Source of the DNA: an uncultured Eubacteriales bacterium
Lineage (GTDB): Bacteria > Bacillota > Clostridia > Lachnospirales > Anaerotignaceae
Direction of reading: 5' to 3'
DNA: 9,460 bases
NCBI GenBank assembly: GCA_934552695.1
Contig: CAKTER010000052.1
Location: 1 to 9,460 of the forward strand
Below, piece after piece: positions 6,590-9,460 of the stretch. Position 1 is the first letter of the stretch. Each line of letters begins with the position of its first letter. Both the position numbers and the translations under genes were made by a program. The notes beneath the pieces were generated by a model. That model saw nothing but the letters and a program-made list of their open reading frames with translations, was not told where the DNA came from and ran no database searches.

Positions 6590-8008
6590 TTACATCCGCC
6601 GTCCCGGCACAAAAATCACTTTTTTGGTTTCTTCGTCCTTCTCTACCAGCTCCTGCCGCTGCGACTCGTACCCCGGGCGGCCAAAATAAGCATAGGCGGC
6701 AATCTTCCCCGCCTCTACCCCGGGCTGGTCGAAGGCGTTGATGTTGAGATAGGCCCCGGCAAAGGCCGTCGCCACCTCGAAAAAGTACAGCAGTCCCCCC
6801 AGGGTGTAGGCCGTCACCTCCGGCAGGGCAATACTCAGGCTGGGCCGCCCCGCCCGGGCCAACGCCGTGCCGGTAGCCCAACGCTCCACCGCCATCAGCT
6901 GATTGAAGCTGACCCCGGCCAAATACCCCAGCTCGGGGCAGTCCTGCCGGGCCCGCTCGGGAATGGTGACGGTGTTTTGGAACTTTTCCACCTTTAAAAA
7001 CGTAATCACCTTGTCTGCCGGGCCTTCCATAAACAGCTGTAACTGGGAGTGCTGGTCGGTAGCCCCCAGCGCCCGCAAGGGGGTCTGGCCCACAAACACC
7101 TCCTGGCCATCCCGGTCCAGCCGTTTCCCCAGCGACTCGGCCCACAGCTGGGCATACCAGTCGGCCACCAGCCGCATCCGGTCGGCATAGGGCATCAGCA
7201 CCGAAATGTTTTTGCCCTTTTCCATTTCCACACACAGCAGGGCCGCATACAAAAACGCCGGGTTTTTCCACAGCTCGTCGGTTTGGCAGGCCATGTCCAT
7301 ATCTGCCGCCCCCGCCAGCAGGGCGTTGGTGTCAATCCCGCAGACTGCCGCCGGGAACAGCCCCACCGGGCATAGCTCCGAAAACCGGCCGCCCACGCCC
7401 ACCGGCACCGCAAAGGTCAAATACCCCTCTTCGTTGGCCACCCGGCGCAGGGTTCCCTTTTCCGGGTCGGTAATGCACACAATGTGCCGCCGGGCCTCCG
7501 CCCGGCCCATGTCCTGCTCCAGCCGCTCCTTTAACGTTAAAAACAAGGCCATGGGCTCCAGCGTACTGCCGGATTTGGAAATCACGCAAAACACCGTGGT
7601 TTTCGGGTCGATGACCTCGAACACCCCCGCCAGCCGCTCCGGGTCCACGTTGTCGATGGCATAAAACCGGGGGCCCCGGCGCTTGCCCGCCGGTAGCTCG
7701 TTATGATAGTGAGGGTGCAGCGCCCGCTGGACAGCCTCCGGCCCCAGCGCCGACCCGCCAATGCCCAGCAGCACAAAGGTGTCGGCCCAGCTCCGTAGCT
7801 CGTCCGCCGCCCTTTGCAGCCGGGGCAGCTCCGCCTCTTGCGAATAGGGCAAATCCCGCCAGGCCATGTCCCCCCGGTGCTCCCGCAGCTCCCGGGCCGC
7901 CACCGCAAACCGGGCGCTCCGGGCCAAAAGCTCCGCCTCCGCAACCCCGTGCTCTCCAATATTTTCAGCCAACATGTGGCTTACATCCATTTTTAGCAAA
8001 GCCGACAC
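6590..8008 (-). CDS. pgi: Glucose-6-phosphate isomerase
   Basis: The enzyme interconverts glucose 6-phosphate and fructose 6-phosphate in glycolysis and gluconeogenesis in the cytosol. The product is 472 residues, slightly long for the roughly 450-residue Bacillota form. Two SIS-type sugar-phosphate domains are evident: GIGGSALG (82-89) and SKSGST (144-149) bind phosphate, followed by GGRFS (206-210). The catalytic residues E291 (AESLGK), H320 (TDQHSQ) and K435 (FDQPGVEAGK) are present. The start is uncertain. The listed GTG (8006-8008) sits only 1 nt after GGAG (8010-8013). An in-frame TTG at 7997-7999 has 10 nt spacing and gives a 469-residue protein beginning (M)LKMDVSHML, which I find more plausible. 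The first in-frame ATG is at 7988-7990. The gene starts about 10 bp after the dehydrogenase stop and is 16 bp before niaR. Confidence 0.97.
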   Translation of the reverse strand: MSALLKMDVSHMLAENIGEHGVAEAELLARSARFAVAARELREHRGDMAWRDLPYSQEAELPRLQRAADELRSWADTFVLLGIGGSALGPEAVQRALHPHYHNELPAGKRRGPRFYAIDNVDPERLAGVFEVIDPKTTVFCVISKSGSTLEPMALFLTLKERLEQDMGRAEARRHIVCITDPEKGTLRRVANEEGYLTFAVPVGVGGRFSELCPVGLFPAAVCGIDTNALLAGAADMDMACQTDELWKNPAFLYAALLCVEMEKGKNISVLMPYADRMRLVADWYAQLWAESLGKRLDRDGQEVFVGQTPLRALGATDQHSQLQLFMEGPADKVITFLKVEKFQNTVTIPERARQDCPELGYLAGVSFNQLMAVERWATGTALARAGRPSLSIALPEVTAYTLGGLLYFFEVATAFAGAYLNINAFDQPGVEAGKIAAYAYFGRPGYESQRQELVEKDEETKKVIFVPGRRM

Positions 8009-8018
8009 GCTCCTTTGC

Positions 8019-9404
8019 TCACAATTCCCTCCGATGGGTCACAACCGCTTCCGCCGCCCGCATACCGTCGATGGCCGCCGACACAATCCCCCCGGCATAC
8101 CCGGCGCCTTCCCCGGCCGGATACAGCCCGGCCACCGCCGTGCTTTCGCCGTGGTCATCCCGCAGCAGCCGCACCGGCGAGGACGACCGGCTTTCCAGTG
8201 CCGTCAGCACCGCCCCGCCGTGATCAAACCCCGGCAGCTTTTTTCCCATTTGCCGTAAGCCCTCTCGCAGGGCCTCGGTCATAAACTCCGGCAGCAACGC
8301 CGCCAAATCCACCTCCCGGGTACCGGGCCGGTAGGTCGGCTCCACGCACTCTTGCACTTCTGTCCCCAAAAAGTCCGCCAACCGTTGCACCGGGGCCACG
8401 TATCCGCCGCCCCCGGCCACAAAGGCCGCCTCCTCCAGCTGCTCCTGCCACAGCATCCCCGCCAGCGGGTGATTGCTGCCAAAGTCCGCCGGGAACACCT
8501 GCACCAGCAGGGCCGCATTGGCGTTTTTCCCGTCCCGGGCATGGTAGCTCATGCCGTTCACCGCCAGCCGTCCGGGCTGGGAGGCCGCCCCCACCACCTG
8601 CCCGCCGGGGCACATGCAAAAGGTATACACCCCCCGGCCTTGGGACGTGGTTACTGCCAGCCGGTAGTCCGCCGGGGGCAGGCTGTCGGCCCACTTGCCG
8701 TACTGCACCCGGTCAATCATTTCCTGGGTATGCTCAATCCGCACCCCCATGGCAAAGGGCTTTTGCTCCATCGCCACCCCTTGCTCGTACAGGTGCCGCA
8801 GGGTGTCCCGGGCGCTGTGGCCCAACGCCAAAACCACGTTTTCGGTGTCCACCCGGCTTCCGTCGGCCAAACAAAGCCCCGTCAGCCGCCCCTGCTCCAC
8901 CCGCAGGCCGTCCACCCGGGCGCCAAACCGGACTTCGCCCCCCAAGGCCTCGATTTCCTGCCGGATGGCGGTTACCGCCCCCCGCAGCTTGTCGGTACCA
9001 ATATGGGGCTTGGCGTCTACCAAAAGCTCCGGCAATCCGGAAGCCGCCGCCAGGGTTTCCAGCACAAACCGGCTCCGGCGGTCCTTGCTTCGGGCCGTCA
9101 GCTTCCCATCGGAAAAGGCCCCGGCGCCGCCCTCGCCAAACTGGACGTTGCTCTCCGGGTCCAGAACCCCGTGTTCCCAAAAGGCCGCCACCGCCCGGGC
9201 CCGGTCGGCCACCGCCTGCCCCCGCTCCAGCACCAGGGGCCGCAGCCCCAGCCGGGCCAAAATCAGGGCGGCAAACATCCCCGCCGGGCCAAAGCCCACC
9301 ACCACCGGGGGATGGGCAAAGGGCTCCGTCACCACCGGCAGAGCGTAGCTTTCGTCCGGAGGTGGGGCGTATCCCCGGGCCAACAGCCCCTTTTCCCGCT
9401 TCAC
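8019..9404 (-). CDS. FAD-dependent dehydrogenase, COG2509 type (probably 5'-truncated by a stop codon)
   Basis: This flavoprotein has a dinucleotide-binding motif VVVGFGPAG (34-42) followed by an acidic strand end at VLER. Further family blocks are NVQFGEGGAGAFSDGKLTAR, the strongly conserved GRGVYTFCMCPGG, and the C-terminal FAD-contacting YPAGEGAGYAGGI. These define the uncharacterised NAD(P)/FAD-dependent oxidoreductases of COG2509, which are cytosolic with unknown substrate. The listed start is the GTG at 9402-9404, the first usable start after an in-frame TAG at 9420-9422, but no SD precedes it. Family members normally carry roughly 80 more N-terminal residues, and that segment appears to continue upstream of the TAG (see the entry at 9423-9460). 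The gene is therefore likely a nonsense-disrupted copy, or the TAG is an error or recoded. It is followed by pgi after 10 bp, probably in one operon. Confidence 0.85.
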   Translation of the reverse strand: MKREKGLLARGYAPPPDESYALPVVTEPFAHPPVVVGFGPAGMFAALILARLGLRPLVLERGQAVADRARAVAAFWEHGVLDPESNVQFGEGGAGAFSDGKLTARSKDRRSRFVLETLAAASGLPELLVDAKPHIGTDKLRGAVTAIRQEIEALGGEVRFGARVDGLRVEQGRLTGLCLADGSRVDTENVVLALGHSARDTLRHLYEQGVAMEQKPFAMGVRIEHTQEMIDRVQYGKWADSLPPADYRLAVTTSQGRGVYTFCMCPGGQVVGAASQPGRLAVNGMSYHARDGKNANAALLVQVFPADFGSNHPLAGMLWQEQLEEAAFVAGGGGYVAPVQRLADFLGTEVQECVEPTYRPGTREVDLAALLPEFMTEALREGLRQMGKKLPGFDHGGAVLTALESRSSSPVRLLRDDHGESTAVAGLYPAGEGAGYAGGIVSAAIDGMRAAEAVVTHRREL

Positions 9405-9422
9405 CGCTACATCCAGCGTCTA

Positions 9423-9460
9423 AAGCCAGGCGGCCTCCCGGCCCTTGCGGGCGTCCAGCG
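9423..9460 (-). pseudogene. N-terminal fragment of the FAD-dependent dehydrogenase, upstream of an in-frame TAG
   Basis: In the same frame as the dehydrogenase, the bases before the TAG read LDARKGREAAWL, and those after it read TLDVAVKREKG. COG2509 proteins have an N-terminal stretch with an (I/L)DARK motif followed within about ten residues by a V-Y-T-V-D-V-like strand. The stop falls where the Tyr would be expected, and TAC or TAT to TAG is a single-base change. The fragment runs off the window edge, so its start cannot be seen. Confidence 0.6.

Noticed and set aside
6486..7271. A 261-codon minus-strand frame overlapping pgi and niaR
   Set aside because: Out of frame with both strongly supported genes; Gly/Arg/Ala-rich and without motifs.
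8695..9348. A 217-codon plus-strand open frame rich in Ser, Arg and Pro opposite the dehydrogenase
   Set aside because: Low-complexity mirror of a real flavoprotein gene, without SD or recognisable domain.

Overview
The window is about 60% GC, with strong Shine-Dalgarno (SD) sites of the AAGGAGG type. Its gene content (SecA, a CPBP protease, a GntP permease, a PfoR-like EIIC, NiaR) points to a Bacillota genome. The codon bias and GC level fit a Clostridia/Oscillospiraceae gut anaerobe, but genus cannot be read from this sequence. The content is mostly housekeeping and small-molecule metabolism. I see no transposase, phage gene, CRISPR array, tRNA or rRNA.

Layout. At 1-1887 (minus) is the first 629 codons of secA, cut by the window edge. 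A 231-bp divergent intergenic region (1888-2118) carries a candidate promoter for each side. A CPBP-family membrane protease gene follows on the plus strand (2119-2955) and ends in a clean intrinsic terminator. About 300 bp without a convincing gene (2981-3283) then form the leader of a GntP-family permease gene (3284-4618, plus). That gene ends in a second strong terminator and converges on a minus-strand gene at 4752-5837. This encodes a stand-alone PTS EIIC-like membrane protein of the PfoR type. Upstream of it, reading the minus strand from right to left, are an FAD-dependent dehydrogenase of the COG2509 type (8019-9404), pgi (6590-8008) and niaR (5992-6573), packed with gaps of 10 and 16 bp. 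A 154-bp gap then leads to the EIIC-like gene.

How the genes relate. SecA and the CPBP protein both act at the membrane but look independently transcribed. The dehydrogenase, pgi and niaR look like one transcription unit that joins a redox flavoprotein, the glycolytic isomerase and a niacin-sensing repressor of NAD synthesis or salvage. Two tandem 10-bp palindromes lie just after niaR, in front of the EIIC-like gene, and are a good operator candidate.

The two most noteworthy observations are these palindromes and an in-frame TAG at 9420-9422. The frame stays open on both sides of that stop, and the upstream residues resemble the N-terminal region of the same dehydrogenase family. This suggests a nonsense mutation, a sequencing error or recoding. 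I found no convincing evidence of a wholly new multi-gene system.
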